From Nemopilema nomurai (lineage: Eukaryota; Cnidaria; Scyphozoa; Rhizostomeae; Rhizostomatidae): a stretch of 64,000 nucleotides of DNA. The stretch lies in NCBI GenBank assembly GCA_003864495.1, contig ML133422.1:587139-651138 (forward strand), given 5' to 3'. Within the stretch, counting starts at the first letter, position 1. Every line of letters starts with the position of its first letter. Below are positions 43,454 through 54,324 of this stretch, in pieces. A program made the position numbers and the translations under genes. Under the pieces are notes generated by a model. It did not search any database. It was given only the letters and a program-made list of their open reading frames with translations, and was not told the origin of the DNA.

Positions 43454-43870
43454 TGTGGACAGTAAAGGGTTAAAGAATGCAGCTTTCGCTGTATGCAAAA
43501 GGTCCTTTCTTGTTAGAACCGTGAAAGATTTGCCAAGGGTTGGCAGACCGAAGAAGTTCCAAAAGCCAAGTCATGAAAGGTCTTTATTGAGAGATGAAAA
43601 AACAGGATACATCTCGATTAATTAGCTCGAAGGTCAAAGCGCAGAGGTTTCAAATTCTGATAATTATATGTACTGAATAAAGAGAGCTGAAATTTTGCAA
43701 CTTGTCGATGCTTTTTCAGCGCTATTTAGACAATTTTAAAGGATAATAGAAGTGTTTCAAAACATATACATTTTTCGATCGCCTTAAATTGTTTTCATTC
43801 GCCAGAAGATTCGAAACTTCGAATTGTCTCAAGACCTTTTTGAACGGTAGTGTAGGTTTACCAACATCGG

Positions 43871-44980
43871 ACATCCTTTTGCTGCTGACTTGACAAATTT
43901 TAAAAAGGGGATTTTTCACAATCTAGAAACGCTCAAGTGTGCGCTGCTTATCTTGGCATTCCAAATTGTTGTGGCCAGTTATCTGGTTGACTTGCTAGAA
44001 GTGTCAGCCCTTGTAGCGGGATGTGGGACACTTTTTGAATAAAGAAATTAAAAATAAGCAAATATTTTTTTTTAACATAAAGATAACTAGAATAATGACT
44101 ATAAATGGGAAAATGAAAGCGATGATGATGATCAAGTTGCTAAAGAAGGAAACAATTTTTAGACTCACAAAAGAATAATAACAAGTGGGAAAATAATGAC
44201 GTGGACACGAGCAATGTACAGCCTTTTAATAAGAATCTTAGAAGATTTTTGGTACTGAAAAATTTCTTTCTGTTAATACTGATTGAGTGGGGATAGTTTC
44301 CTATATATCTATTTTTGAGCGTAAAAAATATACTGTAGAAAATAAACTCGGTACAGTTTAGGCGTTTCATAAGAGAAATGAACCGTTTGGTGGCTAAAAA
44401 AGAACTTTCAGAGAATAATCAGAGGAAATATAATGATATTGCTTCTTTTTTCAAAAAAAGTAATTTCAACATTGGTAAGTAGATATCAATTGTTTCTTGA
44501 ATGCTTAGTAGTTGAGGCAATGGTTTTTGGAGGATCTATTATTTAAGAGACAGTTTAGCAAATGCAGATGAATACTTCATTTGGTAATACAAACATGTCC
44601 ATAAAATATAGATAGAAGGTGTATGGGAACGATTGAAAAATTGAAAGAATGAGGAGTTCTGAGATTTCTTTCCTGGACATTGTTATAACTGAAGCACGTA
44701 AATAATTCAAATCATAAGCTTGAAAGAAAAAGATGCCTACTCTTACCTTCGTAAGACTTGATCACAAGGTTTTTGAAGAGGTATGTTTTGTTGTGCTCGA
44801 TATTATTCTAAAGTGGTTCCCAAAGATGAAGTTCGGTTGTCACGACAATACAATCTTCTTTAACATCTAGGGCTTATCCTGTTCCAGAGGAGAAAACGGC
44901 TTTTGGGGGTTGGTTTCCCAATGACATGGTTGATGTCGTGTTTATGATCTGGTTAAGTTTCAAGGATGTGTGTTGCTTGA
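43871..44980. other. Noncoding stretch
   Basis: AT-rich sequence without recognisable coding or repeats; the minus frame 44370-44140 is compositionally biased and shows no domain. Confidence 0.45.
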
Positions 44981-44981
44981 C

Positions 44982-45700
44982 TCAAGATGGAGGGTGGTAG
45001 CTGGAGATTTGTTCTTTTTCGTACTCAAAATCGATGGTTTGCCTGGGAATAACAACTGCAGTTGATTCTTGATTAAATATCATGATGCCTTCATCGTCTG
45101 ACTTTATATTTTTTAGACTTACGGAGTATCTTGAACGTTGGAGTTCAGTGAGGTGTTCATGTTGTAGGGTGTTGTATTCAATCACTTCTCGTACTCTGGA
45201 GGGGCTTGTTTGTAAATAGAAGTCATAGTAATCGTGTTTTCTTTTTGAAATTTTTTGCGGGACAGATAATGCATGTACTCCTTTGAGGAGTCTAGTGAAA
45301 AGGAAAAATAATTAGTTAATGAAACTTTCGAATATTAGCAAGTAGCAAGCACATGATATTGGTTTTTTTTAACAAGAGGAATGGAAATTTTTTATGCTAG
45401 AGGAAGTTTTTGTAAAAAATTCTCGTATCTGACGGTGTTTAAAATTTTGCAAGAAGCAATAAATACACTATAGTAGTTGCGAGCTTGTGTATGAATTATT
45501 GTTAAAAGGATAATATGCACCAAGAGCAGAAAACGTAAAAAGAAAGTGAAGTTACCTGAGGGATCTTTAGATTTCTTTGCCTCTGCCATTTCTATAATGT
45601 ATTTAAACGTTCTTTTGGTGCAACCAATATGTGGTGTAGAACTGCGACTTGTGGTAAGAAATTCTGACTGGGTTTTATATTTTATCAAGAAACTAGGGCG
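44982..45700 (-). pseudogene. OB-fold/RPA-like protein exons of a Helentron
   Basis: Minus strand. 45688-45557 encodes IKYKTQSEFLTTSRSSTPHI then IIEMAEAKKSKDPS and ends at a GTAACT splice donor. A second exon begins after ttttcactag at 45292 and runs to a stop at 44982: LLKGVHALSVPQKISKRK, HDYYDFYLQTSPSRVREVIE, DFEYEKEQISSYHPPS. The pattern YYDFxLQTS plus RxVI resembles the single-stranded-DNA-binding OB folds of RPA-like proteins that Helentrons carry, but this is a weak match. The two exon frames are out of phase by one base, so the copy is broken or the splice site differs. It lies downstream of the Helentron helicase/endonuclease remains. Confidence 0.4.
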
Positions 45701-46079
45701 TGGGAAATATCTTTTTTGAAATGTGTAATCTATCTTTTTTGGATGAAGTCGGTAATCGATGGTAATTTTTGATCTTTTTGTGGCAAAGTAAAATTAATTT
45801 GTAGCTTTACGACTTCAAGAATTAGCACTTTTCTGAGTTAATAGCAACTAAGTTGGTTGAGGAAATCGTAATTGTTGTTGTAGAGATTATTAGCGATGTG
45901 GAGCAAGTGCTGTTGCGGATAATTGAAGAAATAATTGTGGTAGCAGGACAGGTTGTATAATATAGAGTGATAAAGTATAGTAATTTTGAATTATTTTGCA
46001 CTATAGTAGTCCTTGCAATTAAAAACATAATTAAATTTCTACAGGAGATTCTCTTGTGGATTTGAGATACTTTAAGCGT

Positions 46080-46960
46080 TACACAATTTTAAGAGTAGCG
46101 TATATACCTTTGTGATCACTGTAATAAGATTCTTTTACTCCATAGGTAGAAACAATGTGTGGAACATTAGTATAAATATGATCCAAATTTGAATTATAGT
46201 CCGTGGTGGTGTCCTGAATTAACTGGGTATGTCCCTTGATGTTTGACATATAGGAAAGAAGATTTATTTGCTCACAAGATATATCCGGTAAATTTACATT
46301 AAAGTCGCCTATTATCACCACAGGGTTGGTCTGATTAGTTAGTACTGTGTTGTGTAGGTTTTGCAGAGCTTGAGTGGGATGCATAATCGATGTTGTTATT
46401 TTGAACGATAAACAGTAACTATATCCAAATGCTTATGCTTTTTCGAGAATCTAGTCAATGATATTTTAATTTTGATATTATTTAGCGGATGAACTGTACA
46501 GGGAATTTGTTTTCTAACATAGACAGCTAAACCGATTGGGATTGTTTGATTATTTAATAAATCATAGTCATTTCTGTAGAGATAAAAATCTTTCAGCTGA
46601 TATAGTTCATTTGGGTCTGTTTTAAGCAGTGAAGTTTCGGCAATAATATCAGATGCAATAATGTTATAACCAGAAGCAATATCTTTTATGTGACGATGGA
46701 GATAACAGACATTTTGAAAAATATAGTAATGTTATTCTCTGTTTGTTATGATAGATGGGCTGCAAAGACAGTTTAAGTTTTCGTTCTTCCCTTAAGCGTG
46801 ACACTTCTGATGTAACTTTGCTACTTGTAGATATTCTCTTTACATTGAAAATGCAGATGTGAAGGTTTCGTATAGATTTAACTCTACTAAGTGCAACGTA
46901 ATGCATGTGTTCCCTGGTATTTTTTATGAAGTCAACTACTAGCTTATGAAAAGTGTCTTG
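46080..46960 (-). pseudogene. Helentron remains: helicase C-terminus and endonuclease
   Basis: Minus strand. 46906-46780 reads MHYVALSRVKSIRNLHICIF then SSKVTSEVSRLREERKLKL, the last motif (VALSR) of a PIF1-like helicase. The next part, with frame breaks, is an endonuclease/exonuclease/phosphatase-fold domain: IPIGLAVYVRKQIPC (near 46520), VVIIGDFNVNLP (near 46310), LDHIYTNVP (near 46170) and ESYYSDHKGIY (near 46110). GDFN and SDH carry catalytic residues. A helicase tail followed by such an endonuclease is the Helentron/Helitron2 layout, different from the classic Helitron at 55-60 kb. The Rep part is missing. Confidence 0.7.
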
Positions 46961-47177
46961 TCTAAAATTGGTAAATTGGTTCTAAAATTGGTGTCCAGTT
47001 GATGTTTATATCCTTATTTTAGAGATATTTTTGTTCATCACGGCAATTACATCCAATTTGTTGATCAGAAAATAAAACCCATATAATACTTTGTCTGGTA
47101 GATCCAGAAATGCGAAAGTCAATTTTCTCTATGCAACATTCTGTTTCATTGGTAATACTGTCTTCAACATTCTTACT

Positions 47178-48070
47178 CTATGCAACATAAGTTATGGGGC
47201 GTGAATTGATAACACCCTCAACCTCTACTAATATTGTACGCATTTCGTGAAAGTCTAATAGAGCTCGACCAATGATTTTTATAATACACCTCTTAACACT
47301 TCTAATTAACCTTTCCCATACTCCACCTTCCCAGGGACTTTTTCCGCTATAAATTTCCACTCAACACATCTCAGAGACAAGGACTCGTAAAACCTGGGTG
47401 ATCTTAGTAACTTCTTAACCTCTATACTTGCTGACTTAAATGTTTTGGCATTATCACTCCAAAGGGTAGAAGGTAACCCTCTACGACCGCAAAATCTTCG
47501 GAATGCTTTAAAAAACGCATCAACCTCTAATGACTCTACTAATTCAAGACGAATCGCTCTTGTAGACATACAGGTGAATAAACAAACATAACACTTTTTA
47601 GTGGTGTCTCCTGCATACTTGACGACAAGGGGCCCTGGAAAATCAAGACCAGTATTTGAAAATGGTGGACCGTCGTCTACTCGAGCTTGTGGCAAATCTG
47701 GGTTGAAAGTTGTACAAAATGGCAACCCTTCTAGTCTCTTACATAAAATACACTTGCGAACAAATTTCTTTACCATTTCTCTGCCTCGTGGAACCCAATA
47801 CGTTTGACGCAACAAATTTAATGTTTCAGGCGTTCCATTGTGAAATACCTTTCTGTGCGACTCTTCAATTAATAAGAAGGCATAATGATTACCTGGGGAA
47901 GTAAGATAGGATTTTTCCCTGAATCAATGACCGAAGATTTGTTTACTCTAGATCTACATCTCAATACTCCGTGCTCATCCAGAAAAAGATTGAATTGGCT
48001 TACATACAGTGGCGCCTTACTTTTACTCTTATTATCTTTAGAAAGATACTGCAATTCTATCTTAAATGCT
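47178..48070 (-). pseudogene. BEL/Pao integrase
   Basis: Minus strand. An upstream segment 48054-47869 (SQFNLFLDEHGVLRCRSRVN) leads into 47815-47306 with the zinc region (YWVPRGREMVKKFVRKCILC) and the catalytic core: VDDGPPFSNTGLDFPGPLVV (first Asp), FTCMSTRAIRLELV, LPSTLWSDNAKTFKSA (second Asp). After a frameshift near 47330 it continues SPWEGGVWERLIRSVKRC (the Glu) and EVEGVINSRPITY. These blocks are diagnostic of BEL/Pao integrases. One stop separates the first segment. No LTR was recognised downstream. Confidence 0.85.
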
Positions 48071-48085
48071 TGGTTTTGAATAGAC

Positions 48086-49780
48086 TTAAAAAGCTATCTC
48101 AGCTCTGCAAGTTTCATCTGCCGATATTTCGTTTTCCTTGTTAATCGATTTGCAACTTAGCCTTGCCTTTAAATTGTCTACGAAGCGCAAAACCCAAGAA
48201 AGAGTTCTTAACAACTTGCCTTTGCTACTGTATTTACGAATGTCGAGAACATTTTCCAGATTTATGGACACTCGCTCTTCTGAATTAACCATAACGTGGG
48301 TAACTTCAGGCTCATACTTTACCTTCTCCTCCATTGCCTCTAAACTTGTGAACTCGTTTGGGGGTTGTGGCCATTCACTTCGGTAGAGCTTGAGGAACTC
48401 AGGACCCTCCTACCAGAAAGAATTAGTGGATAAAGAAAACCCGGCCTTACTCCTTGATGGCAAATCTGCTGGATTCTGGGGTCCAGGGCAGTAAAACCAT
48501 TCCTCCCTATTGGAAACATCTAAAATGTCATTGATGCGATGGCGAATAAATTGTTTCCGCACCTTCTTGTTCTTAATCCAGCATAGCCTGGCCATGGAAT
48601 CAACCCAATAGAATGTTTTTAATGGCGTAATTGGAAACTCTTCTTGCAAAACTTTACGCACAGAATTAACAAGACGGCCCTATTAAGTGTTGCCCCTAAT
48701 AGCTCAAGGCGAGGGATAATTTGTTTCTTGATGGGGGATACCTTGGCTTTCGAAAAAACAAATTGAATTTCGACCTCCCCCGATTCATACAAAACGCGTG
48801 AATATACAACACTAGCATAGGCCCGCTCGCTAGCGTCTGAAAAGGCATGTATTTCCACTGCTTTGACCCTCTGCCCTAGCTTTGCAAAACTACGTGGTAA
48901 TGTGATACCCTTAACGCCACTGATATCTGAAATCAATGTGTCGTAACACTTAAGGTTGTCGCCTAATAACGGTGCGTCCCAGGGAACTTTCGCGATGCAC
49001 AACTCTTGAAAGAAAACCTTTAGTTTTATTGTGAACAAACTAAGACACCCTAGAGGATCTAATATTTTTGCGGCGACCTTCAATATGGAGCGTTTCTTTG
49101 GCAGCAATTTCTTAGCAAATTGGTGTACTTGGTGTAAATCGAAAAAACAACTCATCTGCCTCAGGTCGCCAGTTTACACCCAGTATTTTAGTTGTGTGGT
49201 TCGTGGTGGGAAGCCCCATACTAAATTTGCTCTATGACTGATCGTCCTCTGCAACTTGAGGCTCACTATTATTTTCATTTGCCCATGTTTGAAAATGTTA
49301 TATCGTCAAACGACAAAAAGCGCAAAGAATCACGATCGGACTCTTTGATCCCTATTTGCAAAAACGCCTTCTCAATATCGGCAGCTAATGCTATTGCATG
49401 GGCGCGAAAACGGATTAGTATGTCAAACAAAGGAGGCATGAAATTTTCTCCTAGCAACAACGTGTCATTCAAAGATAATTGTTCAGGACCTGATTTTTGA
49501 CTACTGTCAAACACTATACGTAATTTAGTGGTATCATGGTCCTTTCTTACCACACCATGGTGACACAAATAGCGTAATTTACTCTGATTGTTGTTATTGT
49601 GTTGAACTCGCTCAATTATCCCCTTTTGCAACTGCTCTTGAAAAATTGCATTATACTCATTTTAAAATGTAGGATCAGATTTCAATCTTGAATGCAATGA
49701 ATTCAATCGTTTGAAACACAACTCAAAATTATCTGACAAAGGCTCGTTAGATAAATCGTGTCTCCAAGGTAGACCTACCT
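48086..49780 (-). pseudogene. BEL/Pao reverse transcriptase and RNase H
   Basis: Minus strand. From 49780 the RT begins (CFKRLNSLHSRLKSDPTF; LRYLCHHGVVRKDHDTTKLR; ALAADIEKAFLQIGIKESDR with the first catalytic Asp near 49385). Where the YVDD box should follow (49275-49155) the sequence is shortened and jumps to TKILGVNWRP, so the catalytic loop is lost. The thumb and RNase H follow in 49155-48620 (VAAKILDPLGCLSLFTIKLK; EIHAFSDASERAYASVVYSR; KKQIIPRLELLGATLNRAVL), then 48661-48410 (WVDSMARLCWIKNKKVRKQF; NPADLPSRSKAG). Loss of YVDD and several frame breaks show it is inactive. The 5' end is cut at about 49780 by another LTR-element fragment on the plus strand. Confidence 0.85.
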
Positions 49781-50048
49781 CCTACGCAGTTGCCATTGCA
49801 GCCAGCAGCGCAATCGCCCTCGCAGCAGCATACGCAGTTGCCTATGCAGGCAAACAGTAGACCTAGACGTAGAGTAGCAGTTTTGGGAGAGACAGCTCGA
49901 AGACAAATTATGCATTAACGTTTTTTGCAGCATATTATCTTTAACTTTGTTATTGTTCTGATTTTGTTATATGTAATCAAGTTAATTCAATACTAATATC
50001 TTTAGTTAATTTGGGTTTGATCATGTCACGAATCAAACCGGGGGAGTG
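49781..50048 (+). pseudogene. C-terminal tail of an LTR-retrotransposon polyprotein
   Basis: A GC-richer plus frame encodes a Gln/Pro-rich tail (QLPLQPAAQSPSQQHTQL) and ends RPRRRVAVLGETARRQIMH before a stop near 49917. It is followed by a purine-rich tract (aaaccgggggag, 50036-50046) and an LTR-like sequence. Tails of this type end the integrase of Ty3/gypsy elements. The rest of the element is absent to the left, where BEL/Pao sequence begins. Confidence 0.5.
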
Positions 50049-50291
50049 TGTTATAATGCGTACGTCACAACCTCGTTTTCGTGCTCATGCGAGATAGGTG
50101 TGGCAGCTTTGAGTTTACGAGTTGAGTTAGTTGAGTTCACGAGTTGAGTCGAGTCGAGTTCGCGAGTTATGGAGTTCACAACAGAGTTTTGAGTTATTGC
50201 TTTAATAATGTAAATAGTTGTTATGTTTATGAAATTGAGACAAAACCAAGTTCAAGCTCATCATTGCAGCCCACGTCTTATAATCCTCACA
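50049..50291 (+). repeat. Candidate 3' LTR
   Basis: Begins tgttataatgcg right after a polypurine tract and ends taatcctcaca, so TG...CA borders are present. The middle holds reiterated gagttgagt/gagttcacgag motifs (50105-50185). No matching 5' LTR lies in the window, so the boundary is inferred from structure. Confidence 0.5.
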
Positions 50292-50995
50292 ATAAGGCCT
50301 TCAAGAATAAAACTTTAGATTAGAAGCACCAAGATGAGGTGTTTTCGATTATTCTTAGTCTGATTTTTACCTTTGGTGTAAAAATTCTTTAATTGTTTTC
50401 ATCAAACCACATTTTATGTTTGTGCATATTATTTTGAAAGAACCACATAATTTTTGTGAGGAACTAGAAAACATTCCAAAAAGCCAAATGAGAAATATTA
50501 ACTCTGAGCATGCATAGCAACTGTATTAGTAATAAACCCGTTGGTGCAAAGCAAGGAAAGCCCTGAAGTTCAGACAAAGTTGAAAGCAGCTCAGAAGTTT
50601 AACTGATTTAGGAGCTGTTATAAAAACTAGTTAATATAACAAATTTGATGGCAAAAAGAATACATACTTTCGCGTCTATTTTTTGATGATTTTCGAGGTA
50701 CTATTCTAGAAACAGTTCTTTTTGTAATATAAGGGTTCCATGCTGTATTATACACGGTAGGCTTTTCTTGGCAATACCCGCCATTCTTTGCACTTTCAAC
50801 AGTTCATCTTCTTTGTTTCCCCTCCTTCTTCTTTTGTGCTTCCCTGTATTGAAGTGTAAATATTTAAAATCAGCTGAAACTATATTTAAACCTGAGGCTA
50901 TGGCAAAAAACCAAGAGCTCCTAGAAGCAGCACTGTGTATAGACAATATCAAGTAGCGTTTCTCAAGTTGCGGACAATTCCGGTCCTGGGAATGT
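50292..50995. other. Noncoding stretch
   Basis: No recognisable gene; overlapping frames at 50701-50956 on both strands look like chance frames in a pyrimidine-rich patch. Confidence 0.45.
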
Positions 50996-51504
50996 AGAAT
51001 GTTTTCACTTCATACCATCGAGCTCTAGCTCCCGAACGGTTACGGATGCGTTCCCCCTTTCCTAGCGGTAGGATTCGCTCGGAGTGTCTCTGTCTGTGCG
51101 CCTGTTTTTTTCCTCAAAATTTGCAAGCGTTTTTTCGAAATTCGCCGTGTTTTTGCTTCGATTCGCCATTTCCAGGCCGAAGGGAGAAAATTTTCTTGCC
51201 CTCGATCGACCGAGGTTGCCCCGGTCACGTGTCTCGCTCTGCAGCCCTCCATTGTTTGGGGACAAAAGAGAGTCCTCTTCCGCCAATCGAAATGCAAGTT
51301 GCCGACGTGAGTGACGTGTCGCAGCAGAGCACCGAGGCGTAGATCGGTAGTAGAGAACAACAGCGTGCTCGGGACAGGGCAGAGGTCATTTCGTGCTTGC
51401 TACCCGTGCGGATTGGACGTGCTCATTATTACCGGTCATGGTCGTGCACTGTGCTGCTGCGTTTTTTGCGAATTTCGCCGTGGAAAGCTGCCTTGCTGCC
51501 TTAA
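50996..51504 (+). promoter_or_regulatory. GC/CpG-rich leader: candidate promoter and first exon
   Basis: Base composition changes sharply from AT-rich to CpG-rich between about 51020 and 51480, with overlapping open frames on both strands as expected of GC-rich DNA. An inverted CCAAT-type box sits in cgccaatcg near 51281 and gtcacgtg near 51224 is an E-box-like site. The stretch ends at a consensus donor (ttaa then gtaagt at 51505). Together these suggest a promoter and untranslated first exon for the exons at 51736-52605. Confidence 0.5.
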
Positions 51505-51735
51505 GTAAGTACTTTTCGTTTCTTCTTTCGATCTGATGATATTTCTAATGATGCTAAACTAAATTTCCGTGCTTTTTTGACGATTTTTTAAATGCGCCCC
51601 ACGCTGGGGTAGCTTCCATCCGCCACGAAAAATTTGCTATCCACGAGCTTGCCTGCTTTCGAGGATGTTTTCTGAATGCTGAATTGATTGCTTACTTAAA
51701 ATGAGATTGATTTTCATGCTTTTTCCTCATTTTAG

Positions 51736-52605
51736 GTGAGAAATCGAGCCGAAACTCGCGGTAGCAGCAGCAAAATTCGTGAGGAACGGCAGGCACGCCC
51801 CCACCTGGCCCTCTCGCTGGCTACGAAATGCTGAAACCTTCGTGCCCTGAAAATGGAATCAATGTAAGTTTGTTTTGTTGCATTATGATCGCCGTTTTTC
51901 TGGTTGTTCTCTCGAGAAACTAGCTTTTGTGCGTGGTTTTTGCACCTGGCCGTTGACCTGTTGACCTCCTTCCACCATGCCCCGAGGGCTTTTTCACTCT
52001 AAATTGCTCTAAATACCTAGATAGCTTGCTTTCAGGGCAATTTCTGATTATCAATCGATTAACTTCTTTGATGATGTTGCGGGAGGTTTGATTTTTGGCT
52101 ATTTTCCTTTTTTAGAGAGAAATCGAGCCGAAACTCGCGGTAGCAACAACGTGGGGAACGGCAGGTACGCCCTCTCGCTGGCTTCAAAATGCTGAAAACT
52201 TCGTGCCCTCAAAATCGAATCAAAGTAAGTTTGTTGTGTTGCTTCAAGTTTGTCGTTTTCGTTGTTTTTCTGGTTATTTTTTCGAAGAATTTGGTTTTTT
52301 TGCTAGATTTTCGCACCTGGCTGTTTGTCCTGTTGACTCCTTCCGCCAGCCCTCGAGGCCGTTTTTCATTCTGAATAACTTTGGCAGTAAACAACATGTT
52401 TGATGCATTCTAAAATCAGTGACTGCTGCTTTTTTGTGGCCTTTTACGATTGCGTTTTTGGCAGACCTCGCTTCTAATGAGTTTTCATTGCTTGCAGGGT
52501 CATGGCATGGCATCGATTGTTATCCACTGTTGCCGTGTTGGGACGAAGAAAGGAAGAGCAAGAACTCCGTTTTTAATAGACGAGAGACTACCGTACGAAC
52601 TTTAA
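51736..52605 (+). CDS. Candidate short spliced gene with duplicated alternative start exons
   Basis: Exon A (51736-51863) and exon B (52116-52224) are diverged copies of each other, both preceded by a T-rich AG acceptor and followed by gtaagtttgtt donors. Each contains an ATG (51828 and 52189) followed by exactly 12 codons (MLKPSCPENGIN and MLKTSCPQNRIK) and ends in phase 0. The next exon begins after cttgcag at 52498 and is open for 35 codons in the same phase (GHGMASIVIHCCRVGTKK at its start, DERLPYEL at its end), stopping at 52605. Using either exon alone gives a 47-residue protein with no known domain. The unit could instead be a noncoding leader of the nearby Helitron or R1 family. A related final exon is present at 60785. 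Spliced reads are not available. Confidence 0.4.
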
Positions 52606-52669
52606 AACCCTACGTGTTTATGTTGTATGTATTTAATTTTCTTGGTTTATAACGATACATGGTTTTCGA

Positions 52670-53870
52670 TTTGACGTTTACTCATTCTCGCGTTGTTTCT
52701 TTGGTGTTGGACGCGTTGTTGAGATTACTGAAACTGTAAAATTAATTTGGTGACTGTTGGTGGCAATAGTCAGTTTTTGACTGCTACAGAGGCAGTTTTC
52801 ATGTGTGTTAAGTTTCATTTTGCAAGTTAGAGATTTCGTGTCACGGTGTTTTCTTTAAATTTCACTAAACTCTTACGACAGCGTAGCGAGCTAAATGAAC
52901 AAAAAGCTTTTCCATAGGACGTTTGAAAACGTGACAGAGCTATCGAAAAAGCCCGAGAGAAGTTGAAAATAACTATGGGGCAATTTTTTTTTGTGCTGGC
53001 TAAAGGGTCCCTTTTCGGCATGGCAGAGCCCCCGAAGTCATTTAAACAAAAAACGACTGGGTTGACGAGGTTTTTCAGTTTTTGTCTATAAAAATAACTA
53101 GGTTCGGCAGTGATTTTCAACTATACACTCTGCAAGAACTAAAGGGCAGGCTTCGCACGGTCGAATTTAGCGGATTTCGACGTTTCACCAGTCGTAAATT
53201 GTTCAAATAGATTCGAAACCGATTAAGGGGCAACATAGGAATCAATTTAGACAACGATACGAAGCAGTTTTAGCTTGCTTCACTGCAGGTTGATCAGCTA
53301 AAAGAAAAATATTTTTCTTATCGTCAACTGTTCTTTGATGGAGAATTGACAGTGTAACCCTAAAACGATTTTAAGCTTAAACCGCCCTCAATTTCCAAAA
53401 CTATGAGAAAGACAGCGGCCATGTAATCTACCCCCAATACTTTCCAAAACGACGAGTAAAACGGTCAACAAAGCAAGTTTTTCGTGATAGCTTTTTCGGA
53501 CTTGGCAAGTAGGAAGGTGTCATGTCGTGTTGTTTTTTTCATGCGGCGGTCGCTTGGCCCCATGACTCACTGGAACAAGGTTCTTTGAAGGGTGTTAACA
53601 TTAATGGGTGTTAACTTGATTGATTGCCGCATCTGGACACCATCAAACTGAAATGGGACGTGCACTCGATCTTGCTTTTTGCAAGTATCCCAAGTCCGCC
53701 TTGAATGCCAGCATTTCGACTCGAAATTTCAACTTGGTTTTGAAACAATTTACTACTGCTTTTGGCGCACAAAGTTTAAAAATATAGAACGTTGAAGCTA
53801 AAAGTGACTTGAAAGACGAATCACTCCAAACGCCCCCTCCGAGCGTGCTCGCCCAAATATTTACTGAATA
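52670..53870 (+). repeat. R1 dispersed repeat, copy B
   Basis: Matches copy A (15085-16300) and overlaps in content with copy C (54325-55140) and copy D (61000-61560). It has no introns or long frames. A part at about 53080-53260 matches the small frame of copy C but carries a stop. Confidence 0.8.
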
Positions 53871-53879
53871 AAATATGCG

Positions 53880-54320
53880 TTTCAAATAAAAAAATGTATA
53901 AGGTTATGTAAATGAAATCGATGGCTGTGCGTGATTAAAATCATTTGATATTTAGGTTCACGATAGACCATGTCACTCAAATATATTATATTCCAGTAAA
54001 TCTTTGCAGAAAACTCTCACCATGGATAAACAATATATTGGTAAAACAGAAGACTAGCCTCCAAAACACCGCTGCGCGGGCTAAACCCCTTCTGTGGAAA
54101 TAAAATTGCCCCTTAAAACTACCCCATAAACAAAGTAGACATATTAGATTCGGCAAGACAAGAGCCTCGCATTGAGAAGGAATATGACGTCACCCACAAC
54201 CAACCACGGGACACTTGAAACGAAAGTTGTCAACTAAAAAATGACTCGCCATCCTTCGCGTGCATCACTCGCACTCATGCGACAATCGCTAGGACGGGGT
54301 TCGCAAAAGATGAAGGGTTG
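53880..54320. repeat. Spacer with inverted-repeat arm (left arm)
   Basis: 54051-54125 (gctgcgcgggctaaacccct inside) is an inverted copy of 60896-60970 on the other side of the Helitron genes. The text following it (gcctcgcattgagaagg...tgacgtcac, 54150-54195) recurs in the same sense near 63360-63400, so this is a dispersed family. Confidence 0.7.
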
Positions 54321-54324
54321 AGGC

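Larger units (their letters stand above)
40822..43469 (-). mobile_element. piggyBac transposon (copy B), nearly intact
   Basis: Terminal inverted repeats read ccctttactgtcca at 40822-40835 and tggacagtaaaggg at 43456-43469. The right end is followed by TTAA (43470-43473), the piggyBac target; the left is preceded by tgca, so that copy of the target has changed or partly been lost. The element is 2648 bp and encodes one transposase on the minus strand. A 16-base palindrome (gttgccatatggcaac type) lies near both ends. Confidence 0.85.
40470..43870 (+). mobile_element. Tc1/mariner-like element interrupted by piggyBac copy B
   Basis: Left of the piggyBac the frame from 40707 reads YEKPLEIIFYKNNGKSCKE then TASIVGC. 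Right of it (43474 on) the text continues KNAAFAVCKRSFLVRTVK then GRPKKFQKPSHERSLL. Joined across the insertion this is the paired helix-turn-helix and GRPRK linker of a Tc1-type transposase. Imperfect inverted repeats, for example cttgggaccattcgaagttt near 40517 and its partner near 43800-43830, may be the element ends. The catalytic domain is not recognised, so the copy was already decayed. Confidence 0.5.

Noticed and set aside
50049..50291. Second LTR pair for the plus-strand LTR fragment
   Set aside because: No matching LTR occurs elsewhere in the window, so only one candidate LTR is reported.
51040..51508. Overlapping open frames on both strands of the GC-rich island
   Set aside because: Stops are rare in GC-rich DNA; no conserved motif or consistent codon pattern is seen.
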